Shown here piece by piece: positions 1 through 12,798 of a stretch of 64,000 nucleotides of DNA. The position numbers and the translations under genes were made by a program. Source of the stretch: Coemansia sp. RSA 487 (Eukaryota > Kickxellomycota > Kickxellomycetes > Kickxellales > Kickxellaceae); the NCBI GenBank assembly GCA_027577595.1, contig JANBRJ010000038.1, forward strand, positions 82,811-146,810. The letters are read 5' to 3'. The stretch's first letter is position 1; each line of letters opens with the position of its first letter. The notes beneath the pieces are model-generated. The model saw nothing but the letters and a program-made list of their open reading frames with translations, did no database searches and was not told the origin of the DNA.

Positions 1-3000
1 CAGCCATACCTGCACTAGTAGTGGCCACCATGTCATCGGCACTTGCTGGCTGGCCTGCTGGCGTTCCAAGCGTCATGCGGCATATGATGCATCGAGGCAG
101 ACGGTTGGAGCACCTTGGGCAGTGTGTGTACAACAGCCTCGTCTGTGCGCCATGTGCATCCTTGCGCCAGGGCTCTACTCCTCCCATTCCAACGCTGCCT
201 GCAACTGATACCCCCGGTTGTCCGATCAGTGACTGTGTGGTTTTCGATGGGTGCAGCATCCGACCATCGCTCACGGGAAGTTTGGTTCCGGTCTGCACAG
301 GAGACCCTCCAGGCCCACCAGCCATTGGCCCTAGTCCGATAGGCGCAATACCGGCCCCAAGTCCATCGTCTCCTTGTGCATCGGCATACATTGCACTGCC
401 CAGTAAATGTATGTTTCTCTGCTTGTTTGCATCATATCCCAGGGTTTGGTGGCAAAACGTGCACCGTGTATCCGCTGCCTTTGTTGATATTGCCTCGGCC
501 ACCTTTGACAGCCGAGGCACTCCCTTGGACTCGCGACTGTTGCCCAGCGCAATGTCAAACAGCGATCGTGTGGTGAACATGCGCCATCTGTTAAGAAGGC
601 TCCTGTACGCATAGATCCAGCTTTCGTACTGCTCGCCTTGGTCTGGATTCTCTTCCGGATCAAATACCGACAAAAGCGCTGCTGTTTGCACATCCGCTGT
701 GTTGTCTACATATTGCCTAAGGACAAGGCGTCCATTTCCGGTGATTCCCGTTATTATTATGCCGTCAACATCGCCATTTCTTGCTGCTGTCTGCCCTGCT
801 GCAACAATAAACCGCATCAACGCTTCATCGCTCATATAGCGCAGGGCTACGGCAAGTCTGTAGCTGAGAGGCATCCCGTCCATGCTCCGGACTACCTGGT
901 TCCAATCTCCAGTCACAAGGTACGTGAATATCATCTGCAAATGCGGACAGCCGAACATGTCCTTTGGCGCCGACGTCTCCTCGCTAGCATTTCCGCCGAC
1001 AAGGCTGTTGTTCTCATTTATCTGCGCCTTAAGCATAAAAGATAAGAGCTTTTGGTCCTGCGAGTTGCTTCGTTCGAGCGACTGAAGACAACGCTGGTGG
1101 TCACCGTATATAAATGATGCTCCTGCAGCAACTGAAAACTCCTTTGCCGCTTCCAGTGCATATATGTGCTGCTCACGGATACTCCCTTCAAGCCCCCATC
1201 CACAGCACAGCAGTGCAAGTCTCCGCTGGCCATTGAGCTTTGTTCTCGTCCGAATCACCGTTGAAGAAGACTGTCTTCGTTGTTGATTGCCCGATCGTAA
1301 ATCTAGCGATATTTGCTGGTTTTGCTTTGCCATGTATCTCAGCTGCTTCTTGCTGAGATTCATGATGCCGTACACTCCGTAAAAGCTAGCATCGGTGCCA
1401 AGAGCAACGTGATACTCGCCACTGCGTCGCCGGATATCCCCGTCGCGTACCCATTGCCACATGTCGCGGGTTTTTTGATCGTGGTTGAAAATTCTCGCAT
1501 TCTTTTCGGCATTTGATCCATAGCCAAGAAGAACGCGCTGTCGCATCTGAGAAAGGATGTCGTCAGCAAGCACGCTTTCTACGCGCTCATCGCCCTCAAC
1601 TCTGCCATCAAATGCTGGGTTAAACCGGACTCTATCGTTTTCCAAATACTCACTCAGCAGTGGTGACGCTGAGTTTTTAACCATGTTGCTGCTGGCACTG
1701 TTCCCTGTGGAAAATCCCAGGCTCATTGCCTTGATCCGCTCCCCCAGCTGCGCAACATTGGTGTTTTGGGTACCTGCAACTTGCTGTCTGGCTGCTTGCT
1801 GACGTCGGGCAAGCAAGCTACTGGAGCCTTGTATCTCTGACTGCGATTGAGATTGGTAGGCTGTTCCAGTGCTGGCGATATTGACAATCGAAGCATGCGC
1901 AGTTGGGCCAACGCTAGTACCCACGAGCCCCGGCGTAGCTGGAGCTGCCGATGCCATACCACCAACACCACCCCCGGTTGTGGTTGTGTTGCTCATCGTT
2001 GTGTTGCCTGTGCTGCTATGCCGTCCTCTTTTGTCAAGAATGAGTTCTCGAAACTCTGACGTTTGCAGGTGTATCATCTCCATATCGGCATCTGTTTTGG
2101 GATCTACGCCAAGAAGCTTGATCCAATTGTTTGAAATTGCCACATCGCCGCGGCCGCTAAAATCAGCAACAAGCTTTGTTGGTAGACTGCTGCTGCAAAC
2201 AATACCATTATCAGTGCAGACGATTAGCTGTTGTCGTGTAAGAGTCTTGCTCGACACAGATGGAGGCACCCAAAGGAACGCGCTGTCTGCTTCTGTTTCG
2301 CCGCATATGGATGTAGTGGCGTTTGTGTGGTCCATCCATACGTGCACGTCTTGGAGCTCAACCTCTGAAACAGCCGCTGAGCGGTAGTCCTCGTAATGGT
2401 CCTTCATTCGTGCATCGTCGAGAAATGACGTTGCATCCAGCGGCTTTGCCTCCACAACTCTGCCCTCGGGGAACTCGCTTATGGAGTATATGTCCAAAAC
2501 TGTCGAATTGGCCGCTAGAGCTGCAACCATGCCGCTTCGCCGAGGTGAGTATGCAACGCGCACTATCGATCTATCCGTGCCCATGCTAAATGAGTATAGG
2601 GGTCGCGATGCACAGCGAATGTCCCACATGTTGACAAACCCATGCCGGTCATGTGCCATATACCTGTAGCTGTTGAACGGATCAAACTGCAGGTCGTACA
2701 CGGTTCCTGGCGTCGGGTAACCCGATCCGTTGGCGTTGGGCATGGGGACATACAAAACCGTTTCGCCTGCATAGCGCATTCGAAGGTCGTACCACCGGAT
2801 AGAACTGCGGTTCTTCCTTGAGGCAACCAAGATGTCGTCAACAGAGTTGGGAACCCAGCTCAGCGACGTTACCCCTGAGCTGCTGTGCATTGGTCCATAT
2901 TCGCCGTCGCGCTCATTGCTTGCAATGTTTGACGATGCCGCCGATTGCGGGCGGCTAGCAATTCGTTTACCGGCCATTGTATTTGTGCATACGGCATCAA

Positions 3001-3700
3001 CAGTGGATAACGGCATACCCTGGTGCTGAATATCGGTGCTTTCGCTGTATGTGGACCATGGCGTCGATCGCGTTCCTAGCAGCTGCCGCACATCAGTGTT
3101 CCGTGTGATATCGTATATATGGAGGCTGGGCATCCCCTCCTTGTAGTCGAATCCACAAGCGAGAAGATCGCTGTGGATTGGGTTGAATGTTAACTGGCTG
3201 CATGCGCGCTCGGATTCGTTATATACATTGACTCCGGTCGGTGCAAACCCAACATCAACGTCTCCAGATGAATCTGCCGTAGGGTAAAGCTGTAAGCTGA
3301 CCTCGCCCATGGAATTTCCCACTGCCATGACGCTGGACTGTTCCAGCATACACGGGTACGATGCCAGGGATGTAACCACATGATTCGTCGGCCTAAAATT
3401 TATCATCTCAAAGCCCGTAGACAGGCTGCTCTCCTACACAAACAGAAAGGAAAACACACCACATAAGTATGTAAAGCAAAGATCTATGTTGTTTAGTGTT
3501 TCATATGTCAGCCTCCCACTCCTATTGAGCCTGCTCGGAACAAGAAGCTACGGGCAAAAGAGGCATGCCAGTCAACCTTGACAACTTACATGGGCTGGCA
3601 ACATGCGATACATGCGAAGCCCGGCTCTGCTTCCTACAACGAAACGACACCTTTCTTCAGGCTGCATCCAGCACATCACAGGTGTTTTGTGAGTAGCCAT
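1..3700 (-). CDS. Mios/SEA4-like WD40 subunit of GATOR2/SEACAT (3' end outside window)
   Basis: Two exons are visible: 3700-3590 (37 codons, starting MATHKTPVMCW) and 3433 to the window edge (about 1144 codons). They are joined in phase 0 by a 156-bp intron with GTAAGT donor and TGTGTAG acceptor. The reading frame on the minus strand stays open through all of exon 2. The N-terminal third has WD40-like strands. The C-terminal part has zinc-ligand pairs RCTFC (near 460), HCPRC and RCIIC (near 120-80), with the stretch LPRCIICRMTLGTP resembling the LPRC...GTP segment of metazoan Mios. Mios/Sea4 is a GATOR2 (SEACAT) subunit at the vacuole/lysosome that relays amino-acid status to TORC1. The rest of the zinc/RING region lies outside the window. 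Glycine/serine/threonine-rich inserts near 1850-2000 lengthen it beyond the human protein. The frame is open upstream to 3943, but MATHK is the first Met that fits the family start. Confidence 0.85.
3434..3589 (-). other. Intron of the Mios-like gene
   Basis: On the minus strand the segment begins GTAAGT and ends TTTGTGTAG. Removing it joins codons in phase 0 and keeps the Mios frame. Confidence 0.75.
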
Positions 3701-6700
3701 CGTCAAAGTGTATTGTTCTTTGCCGTGGGCTGATTGCGTCTCCAGAGTCAATGCAGCGTTTGGGTTTTGCGCGCCTGTAGCTAAACGTTGGACAGGCGAA
3801 TTCAAATAGAAAAGAGTCAAAGTAGTTTGGAAGGTATTAGCCAAAGCGGGCTCTTTGAAATGAAGAAAAATAACAATAAGAGCGATTCGAGAAAAGGGCA
3901 AATGAAGGAAGAAGAAATGAGCAAATCTCCAAACAAAAGACAAAAGCTAATTTTGTGGGACAATCAGATGGGGGGAGAGGCAATCGTTTCACGCTTTACT
4001 GACAAAGTGAAGAGGGAACGACAAATAAACAGAAACGCATGCATCAGTACGCATATATAGGCGAAAGTAACATAGCATATGCACTAACTGGCTGCTGTTT
4101 GGAAATATGATGGTGTTTGTTATACGTAAAGGTACGCACAAGTGGGCCGTATCTGTGTTTCTATAGTAAAATATTCAAAGCTGGCAGAATATGCACAATA
4201 TACAAAACATATTTTACAGCTTTATGAAGTGGGAATACTTTGGTATCTTTTAAAACAGCTATATTCTCCAAGAGCTGGTAATTGATACACACCTCTTACT
4301 TCAGCAGTTTTCATGCTTGAACACTGTTAATGTCGAAAATAACATTGATAACATTACCTTTTGTTTTCTTGGCTCCTCCAAGCTGTTCTGAAATGTAGGC
4401 AAACGGTAGTAACCAACTCATTCTCTCCAGCTGATGTGCTTATATTTTTTATAAAATATATATCGAGGCAAAACACTGAGAATACCAGCTGTCGCGGAGC
4501 TTTACCACTAAACAAATAAAATGAGTGTAATAGGAATGCGCGTTGGAAATGTAAAAAATGTATTATTAAATTCAAATGAAAAATTGCATAGCTACAATGG
4601 CATGGAGAGCACCCTGCTTATATAAAAATTACGCTGGAAGCAAAAGCAGGAAGCAGCATGCCCCAAGTAAACGTCTTATATCTGTATTTTATAAGCGTAT
4701 CCGCAAGAGAAAAATATCAACAAAAGTGATAACTACGCCACTTTACAAAGAATAAATATGTTTACATGTTCAAATTTCGCATTTGATCCCTGGCCCCTCA
4801 CCAGACAGATTTTGTCATGAGATTACAAAAAGAAAAATAAAGGTGAGAACGATGGTGTCCTGTTTTTTTACCCATCACACATTGCTGTATGCGCATAATT
4901 GATTTTTACCATTGCTAAAAATTCAAATGTCACAAACATCTGAATAGTTGTCGCTGCTCTTTACTCACTTTGTTCCTATCGCATCCGCAGTTACACGGCT
5001 TATCAAAGACAAGAAACATTAACTTGCTCCGCCACTGCAAAATCGGATTTCAAAAACGAAGAAAGGAGAAAGCATACCATGGTGTGGGTAAGCGGGGTGG
5101 CACTGCTGCAGATCCTTCTATTGTATGCACACTGCTGCTATTTCCATCGGTATCTCCTACCTTATGAATATTAAATGCTGTCACAATCGGCTTTTTTATT
5201 ACAACTGCATTCTCAATGAAAACGCACACTTGCAGATAATTTCACGTGACTATACTTTGTCCCAAACTTATTCTTGGGGATGGTTTGTGGGCAGTGTGGG
5301 TATAAAAGATTGCGCTGCCCGCCATGGCCAGCGCCATTTTCTGGATTTTCCCTCATCAAACTGGCGCCGTGTCTCTCCTATATTTTCACGAACAAATATC
5401 TCGCCTTTTACTAGATATTTCCGTGGGAGGGACACGCTTTAAAGGCGTCTATTACAATTTTTGGAAACCCCAATCATACACAACGCGCAAGGTGCTTGCG
5501 TCAGCGTGTGGTCCTTTTTTCAACGTACTTTGGTCATTATGACCTGGTGCCACTTTTATTGAGCTGTTCCTGTGTTTGTTTTCTTTGGTCACAGGTTGGA
5601 TTGGAGTAACAAACCGCCTCATTTTATGTAACAAAATAAACAAATACCGAATCGCGTTTTAGGAAACATTCCACGTGTTAAGCTTGCTTCTTTGGACTTC
5701 AATGTATATAATGTATCCAGGAAATTCCAAGAAAATATCAAAAAATGATGGATCAAAAGTGAGTGTAACGCAAGAGCTTTTCTCTCTTTCTCTCTCTTGT
5801 TGCTTTCTTTCTTTATCGTTCACCAGATCTCATATCCTGCTGTGCTGCGCTCGCTTAATACAGTTGGAGCTCGTGTTTGATATACCTTTTCAGAGTCAGA
5901 AGCTCTATAGCAAGGTTGTTCTAGTTTGCTGTACGGAAATCCAACAGCTTACCTGAAGGACTGCTGAATTGTGGAATCGGTAAGTTTTCCAGGTATAAAT
6001 TATTTTCTATTCCCTTCTTCCTTCTATTGCTGCGGCACTATAAGCTAGTAGTAGGAGGCAGAGAAGCGCTTTTCTCTCCACCCTCAGAGAGAAAAGCTGT
6101 TGGCCGCCGTCTACTGCCACGGCTGGGTTTGCGTGCAGTAACGCAACCACCAAAGTAGCAAACGCCGATACAAAAAAGCTTGTCTAGTTGGCAGCACTTT
6201 TGTTCTATTCGCACGATAATTTCATATACTTTCTTGACGCTCTGAAAACACCCCTTTCCATATATCAGTCTCCGCCGATTATCACTACCATCACCATCAG
6301 CAGCTTCTGGCCTGGTGTTGCACCGTCTTATTGTAATTTGCCCAGTGTGTGCTTGGAGGAGGTGCAGCAACAGCGGAATAGCATACAACGCTAGAGTGCG
6401 TATATATTATCATTTGGAAGTACATAAGAATCTCCCACTCATAGAACTTGCGCATTGTTTCCTCTTGGTGTCAATGCAGGCGGCAGCAAGTGGAGGAGAG
6501 GGAGGATGCACTAACAGAACAGGCGAAACAAGCAGTCAAAATGACAAATGTAGCATGAGCTTTGCGTGCTCTGTTTTCAGTGTTGCTTTACATAGGCTTT
6601 TTTTGATCCCCTTTGTGTGGATTGAGGCGGTTTTGGTGCGCCAGCCTTTCTCCTCCCTCTTTAATTTCCGCCAATTGTCCTAACTGGCTGTTGGCTGTTT

Positions 6701-7076
6701 CTCTCCGCCAAAAAGAGCAAGCAAGCTGTGCTGTGAAAGAAAATTTTACTTATTTAATATTTTTATTTTTGGTCTGGGGCGTTTCCAACTTTGCTTTCCG
6801 AATTTCTTTTTTCCAATTGCACTTTTCTAATACCCTGTTGTATTGCTTTTTCTTTTTTTCTGGAGCTCTTTCTCTTCGTATAGGCACTACAATAGCTAGC
6901 TATATTCACCGAACAGTATACTCTTGGTCATACTTTTATTTTATTTGGTATCGCCAGCACTTGGTTCGCACCTCTTTCACGTCACAGCATAGAGCTTGTC
7001 TTGGCAGCAGTGACTCTTTCTTTTGTTCAACGGATACCTAAAAACACACCCATACGATTCTGTAGAAACTAAAAAA
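3701..7076. other. Long divergent intergenic region with no recognised gene
   Basis: This AT-rich spacer lies between the minus-strand Mios gene and the plus-strand LARP1 gene, so it must hold both promoters. I found no tRNA, snRNA or transposon signature. A TATAAAAG at 5302-5309 lies just before an ATG (5324) of a 72-codon ORF inside a small GC-rich patch. That ORF resembles nothing I know and could be chance. A 116-codon minus ORF (6388-6038) is also unrecognised. Confidence 0.5.
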
Positions 7077-10000
7077 ATGTCTCCTACCACGTCCGTTGCC
7101 GAGAACGCCAGCAACTCCTTGGCGCCAGCAGCCGCTACCACCACCTCCGCCACTGTTGTCGCTGCTAACGATGTCCATGGAAAACAGGCTGATACAGCGC
7201 AGGCTCTGAGCACCGCTGCTTCTAGCGACAGTACTAATAGCAGCAGTGATGCTATCGCCACTGCTGCTCCTGCTGCCATGGCAACAGCAGAAAATGCGAA
7301 TTCGAACGAAGCAGTGCCTCCTTTGGCGAAAGTCACAGCTGCTATTAATGTGTGGAAAGTCCCTAGCCAACCTGCTGCTGCAAAAAAGTGTAAGTATTTT
7401 CTATTTCTCATTTAGAGCTTCCCCAGCTTGGATCCTCCTTGAGTATTTTGGAACTGGATGCTGCCTCCTGTCCTTAACAGCTCTATCTATTCTATCTATG
7501 TTTTCATTGAAGCGTTTCGACCTTGCCTATGGCAAGTGGATGGATCAATGTGGAGGAAAATGTTTGAGCTGTCAGAACTTTTTTCTGCCCAATCGTGTGA
7601 TAGACAGCCAAAAAAAAGTTTTTTGTTTCATTGTACAGCATGACTGGCTCGTTTTTTTTGCTGCTCCTTGCGCTGCATATGCCAGCAGGGGCCCCTTGTA
7701 TATAGATATGTAGCTTTCCCTTGATTGCTGATCCTAATCTTTTGCACGTGCTACAGCAGAGGCGGAAAAAAAACCTATTGTGATTCAACCATACATGCAA
7801 AGCACTAATGGCCAATTGCCCTGTTTCAACTACACACGGATGGCTTCTATTTACAACTATGTAGCAACTGTAGTTCCGGATCCTGAGAGCTGGCCGGATC
7901 CAGCCGCCGCTGCCACTGAGCCCGTCTCGCATCAGCCGCCTCAGTCTCAGCCTCAGCCTCAGCCTCAGCAGACACAACCAGCACCAAAGAAGCAGGGCAA
8001 AAAGGGCAAGGACAAGTGGACGCCGCTCGACACCGAGATCAACTACACCAAGCCCAAGGGCGCGTTGCAGTCAGCGTCTGGCCCTCAAAGGCAGCAAAGA
8101 CAGCACCAGCAGTCTAACAACCAAAAGCACCAACACCCACAAAAGCCTCAGCAAAACCAGCAGAAACACCAGCAAAATGGCACCTCCAACAAGAGCGCTG
8201 CTGCCAGGTCTGCAGACAATAGCGGCGGTGCTAATAACGCAAAACCTGGGAATGCTGCCAAGAAGTCGTCTCAATCTGATGATGACCAAAATGCCCCGAA
8301 ACAGCAGCAGCAACAAAAGAAGCAGCAGCAACAACAACTGGAGCAGCAGGAGCTAGTGCAGGATCAGAACCAGGGTGATTCTGGAAACCGCAATAGCAAC
8401 CAGCACGGACGGAGTCAGCGGCAAGGCACCCGTGGTCGCGGTCGTGGTCGTGGATACACCCACAACTCGTCGTACGGACGTCGTGGTGGCCATCGCATTG
8501 CTGGACATGCGCCTAGTCACTATCAGGGCAAGGGCAATGTGCAGACTGGACCTCATGTGTCTGTGCCTATGCCGCAGCCCATTGCTGGCGACGAAGAGTC
8601 TGTGAAGAGCTTTGTCAAGGCGCAGATCGAGTACTACTTTAGCGTCGATAACCTATGCAAGGATATATTCTTTAGAACTCAGATGGATCCTGACGGCTAT
8701 GTGCCTCTGAGGCTCATTGCTGGATTCAATCGACTGAAGATGGCGACCACTGATCTCGACCTAGTTCGCAGTGCGCTGGATGCATCGGAAAAGGTGGAGT
8801 TGAGCGAGGCTGGTGATCGTGTGCGCAAGCGCGGTGACTGGGCAACGTGGCTCTTCCCGACACCCGAGTTTGTTCAGCAGCAGAAACAGCAGCAGCAGAG
8901 CAACAATTCCTTGAAAAGTGAGTGATCTCCTTCCATGGCTTAACACTTGATATATTGCCATACGCCTATCCATTCTTCCATTTCTTATCATGATCGTGGC
9001 CTTTATCTTTAACACACACACCATCAGCAAAGTTTGCCACCTCTTCAATTCTTTGCTAATCTCTATATTTTCCTTAAAGGGATGGGCAAGATGCACCACA
9101 CGCCTTTAGATGCTACAAGTCTGCTTATTCTACTCTACCTCCACTGTCGATACAAACCTCAACACATTTAACACATGCCGTTTGCCTTTCATTTTTTTTT
9201 GGCGCAGATGCAACCTTCTTCACAGCCTGGGATGTCCTTCAACACTTGTGATTATATTGCGCCAGTATACACACCTTCACGAGTAGCAGCCGGTTGCTAC
9301 TTTGCAGCGATATCGGTATTGCTTCATGCCTTCACCTTGGCAATTGCACCATAGATATGCAGGATTGCCACCCGCAGCAGACACAGGCTATGTCAAACAT
9401 TTTTACTATCATGTGCTTGTTGCCTTGATTACTAGAGCAGATTCCTATTTGCACACGAGTAGTGCATATCTAGAACCTCCTTCACACAGACATACATATA
9501 TACAACCCCGTTATTTTGGTGCTCAATAAAACTAACATTCTACAAGCATCCCTCCAAACGTTGCTTTTTATCTATAGACAATGCAGCCAACAGCAAGAAC
9601 AATGCTGACTTGCAGCTGCCACCAACTCAGCCACTCATTCCTTCAGCAACACCCGTTCTTCCATCAGCAACTCCCTCATGGAAGGCGGTATCTGGACGCC
9701 GGATCGGTGGTTCTGCGGAAGCACCAAACAACAGCTTTGATGATAATGGCGATGATGATATGGACGAGTTCGACGATGCGTATGGCGGTGGCTATAATGA
9801 CGATATGTTTGAGCTTGACGAGGAACTCGAGAGCAGACAGCGTCGCGAGCGTCGGCAAACAGGCGGTCGGCGTTCGACGAGCACATCGGCCCGTAGGCAG
9901 TCGTTCAAGTTTGGACACGATGAGCTTAGCCACGACGATGCCAGCGACTGGTACTCTGGTGACGAGGGCGATGATGATGTGGATGAGGAGGTGATTGCGC

Positions 10001-11346
10001 GCTTGCTGATTGTGACGCAGAAGCGGACCCGTGATCGCACGCATTACCAGTACGAGCGCAAGTCAGTGCAGGACGATCTTACCGACGTCATCAACGAGGG
10101 GCTGAGGAACTATGAGCGTGACCTGCGACTGAAGCAGCGGCAGGAGAGGCAGAGCAACGTCAAGGTGAACACGATTGGGAGAAAGGAGTTTGACCGGATC
10201 CACGAGGATAAGATTGCAGGTGAGGCGTCGTCGTTCAATGGGCCTGTTTCGCAGTCAGGTGCCGCAGGGTCACTGTCCACGCTTAGTATCTCGGACGAAC
10301 TGAGACAAAAGATCGAGGAAGCCGAGCGTGCGCGTGCAATCCCAGGAGTCAACGAGCGCCGTGGCCAGCGTCGTGGGCGGCGTTTGGCAGCGCGGTTCAT
10401 TCCTGTCCAGGAGAATGAGGACGGTGCTGCAGCGCATCAGTACCAACAGAACCAGTCTGGATCTGCAAAACCACAGGCCGTCTCTGGCAGTGCCGGCTCA
10501 TTCGGAAAGAGTCCGATGTTTGGGCCAACGAGTGGACCACGGTTCCCTCGCAAGTATCGGGACAACCGCAAGCACCAAGCGCAGACGCCTGTTGGATGGC
10601 TGGTCGGCAACCAGCCGTACACGGCGGCAGAGGCAGAGATGTCAAAGTCGCTTGATCGTGCATCCGGAAGTAGCTTTGAAACAGGAAGCTATCTGGAGCA
10701 GCATATGGCGGCCAGTAGCGTTGGGTCGCAGTCGGGTGTGCTGCAGACAGGGACGTCGCACCACGAACACCCTTCGCACGGGCTGCTACGGGAGAACGGG
10801 TTTATGCAGCACAAGTACTACAGGTATCACGCCAAGGCGCTGAAGGAGCGCAAGCAGCTGGGGAGCGGGCAATCTCAAGAGATGAATACGCTGTTCCGGT
10901 TCTGGTCACATTTCCTGCGCGACTCGTACAACAAAAAGATGCTTTCCGAGTTTAGGCGACTTGCGCTGGAAGATGCCAAGAATAACTATCGCTACGGACT
11001 GGAGTGCCTGTTCCGGTACTTTTCGTACGGGCTGGAGAAGAAGTTCCGCAAGGACATATTTGGTGACTTCCAGGAGCTGACCAAGTGGGACGTGGAGCAG
11101 GGCGAGCTGTACGGACTGGAGAAGTTCTGGGCATACCTGTTTTTCAATAAGAGCAAGCTCCCACGCGATCTACATATTGACACGGAGCTGCAGAAAAGAC
11201 TTGACCAGTTCAAGAGCATTGACGATTTTAAGAAGGCGAACCGCGAACGGCGCGCGTCGCACTCAGGCGGAAGCAACAGCATCCAGGCGCTGAACAACCA
11301 GAGGGCGCTTGCAGCAGCAGAGCAGGTTGTTCCGACAAAGAACTGA
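7077..11346 (+). CDS. LARP1-type La-motif protein with C-terminal DM15 region
   Basis: Three exons give about 1080 residues: 7077-7389, 7757-8917 and 9578-11346. Both junctions (AAG-T/CA and A/AC) restore codons in frame. The ATG follows an A-run, and the upstream frame has no better start. Order: an Ala/Ser/Thr-rich N-terminus; Gln-rich and RGG-like sequence (GRGRGRG near 8430); a La motif at about 8590-8870 ([19 protein letters not shown], then a WLFP end); an acidic Asp/Gly-rich linker; and a C-terminal DM15 region (about 10765-11240) with the repeats [37 protein letters not shown] and [16 protein letters not shown]1 binds the cap and 5' terminal oligopyrimidine start of ribosomal-protein mRNAs through DM15 and controls their translation under TORC1. 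The budding yeast La-motif proteins Sro9/Slf1 lack DM15, so this is the full metazoan-like form. Confidence 0.9.
7390..7756 (+). other. LARP1 intron 1
   Basis: Donor GTAAGT and acceptor GCTACAG. Splicing joins AAG-T to CA-GAG, giving a serine codon in frame. No RNA gene was seen inside. Confidence 0.8.
8918..9577 (+). other. LARP1 intron 2, 660 bp
   Basis: Donor GTGAGT and acceptor TCTATAG. Splicing makes an AAC codon and opens into the third exon. It is unusually long for this window. I tested an inner acceptor at about 9207, but its frame stops quickly. No snoRNA boxes were evident. Confidence 0.75.
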
Positions 11347-12798
11347 GGCTGAGCTTACTTCGCCACAATTGTGTTTCGTTTGTGATTTAATTTCTCTTTT
11401 CTAAAGAATTAATTTTATTTAATCGGTTTAAACCAGTGGTTGTAGTGAACTGAAGCAATAAACTGGAGCGAACAGAGTCAGCCTGTCTGATTGACTTTGT
11501 AAAGGCGATGTGCACAAAGATGCGACATAATTGAAGACTGAAAGTTGTAGAGCGTGTAGATGTGCAATTTCCATTTACAGGCATTTCAGGTTTAGAGCAA
11601 GGTTGATTTTCTGTTCCTTTCTGCCGTTTGCAAAGCATGTAATTATTACACATTGGCGTTGAAAGAGGAAAAACAGGAGGCTGCTGGAGGAGTCTACTGC
11701 TGTTTGCTTGGCTAGCTAGGGATGGAAGGGTCCAGGCGCAAAAGACAAGTAGGAGACGGCAGTAACCAAATCCTGTGTTGGGGTGCAATCAGGGATTTGA
11801 TGAGAATGTATGTTTTGGTCTGTGGTGCTTGGGTGTGCCAAACTTTTAATCTGGGGCTTTTATTTGTATGGTCCGTCTGTCGGACTGGCGGAAAAAAGCA
11901 GAACTGGCCTCGCTAGAGGGTGTGCAAAGAGCAGGGGTGGAGAATATTCGACAACATGGACAAAGAGAATCTATCTGACTGGGTAGAGGAATATGTATGC
12001 TGAGCATCATGGTGCAAAACCGCTCAGTGTGATGTGCGAAAAAACAACACAAACTAGGCAAAAGTAAACAAGAAAAGGAGGAAAGCTTATTCTTACTGAG
12101 ACGAGGATGAGGGTGGTCAGACTGTGGCGCACCGACCAAGAGGCCTAGAATCGCAGCAATTGGCTGAGCACAAGTGCACCAGATCTGTGAGGCTGTACCC
12201 AGAGAATGAAAGGGGCCAACAGGTAGAAACGGACCGCCAAAAAACTACGGTTGCAGTTTTTAGCTGGACCGTGAAAATGTGCGATTACTGACAACTCTTT
12301 TTCTTTCTTTCGTGCAGATTTGTGCTGCAGCGCCAATCACTGGCAGAATCTGAGTTGCCTTCTGCTTTGGGAGAATTGTGTTTTCGTTTTTCAACCTTGG
12401 AAAAAAGCCAAAACTTTTTTTTTTCTGTTGAACAGGTCGTTTTCTATCTCTATTGAGCAATTATTTCCTGACTATTATTAATATATTTTTATGAGGCCAC
12501 GCTAGAACAGAGTCGGCCAGTCGGGCAGCTGTTTTCCTCACTTTTTATTTCTTTTCATTTGTTTAGCACTTTTAGGCTGCCCTCTTGCTAACAATTCATT
12601 CCGTTGGACATATAACCTCTGGCTGAAATCGACAAACCGATATAACTCATTCGTCTGCAGCCAAGCGCATCTCGAAACACAAACACTTCCTCTCCTCTTT
12701 TCTCCTCTTTTCTCCTCTCCTCTTTTCTCCTCTCCTCACTTCTCCTCTCCTATTCTCTCCTATTCTCTCCTCATTCACAGATACACACGTAACACGGA
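11347..12798. other. Intergenic region, LARP1 3' end to Sec7 gene promoter
   Basis: About 1.45 kb with no recognised gene. Minus-strand ORFs of 133 and 97 codons show no family features. The last 120 bp is a pyrimidine tract (listed separately). Confidence 0.55.
12685..12777 (+). promoter_or_regulatory. Imperfect TCTCCT pyrimidine repeat upstream of the Sec7 gene
   Basis: About 90 bp of tandem, slightly varied CTCCTCTTTTCTCCTC units ends 20 bp before the ATG at 12799. CT-rich tracts next to start sites are common in fungal promoters and 5' UTRs. The function here is inferred only. Confidence 0.5.

Noticed and set aside
9207-9260. Alternative LARP1 exon start inside intron 2
   Set aside because: The acceptor-like GGCGCAG opens a frame that stops after about 14 codons.
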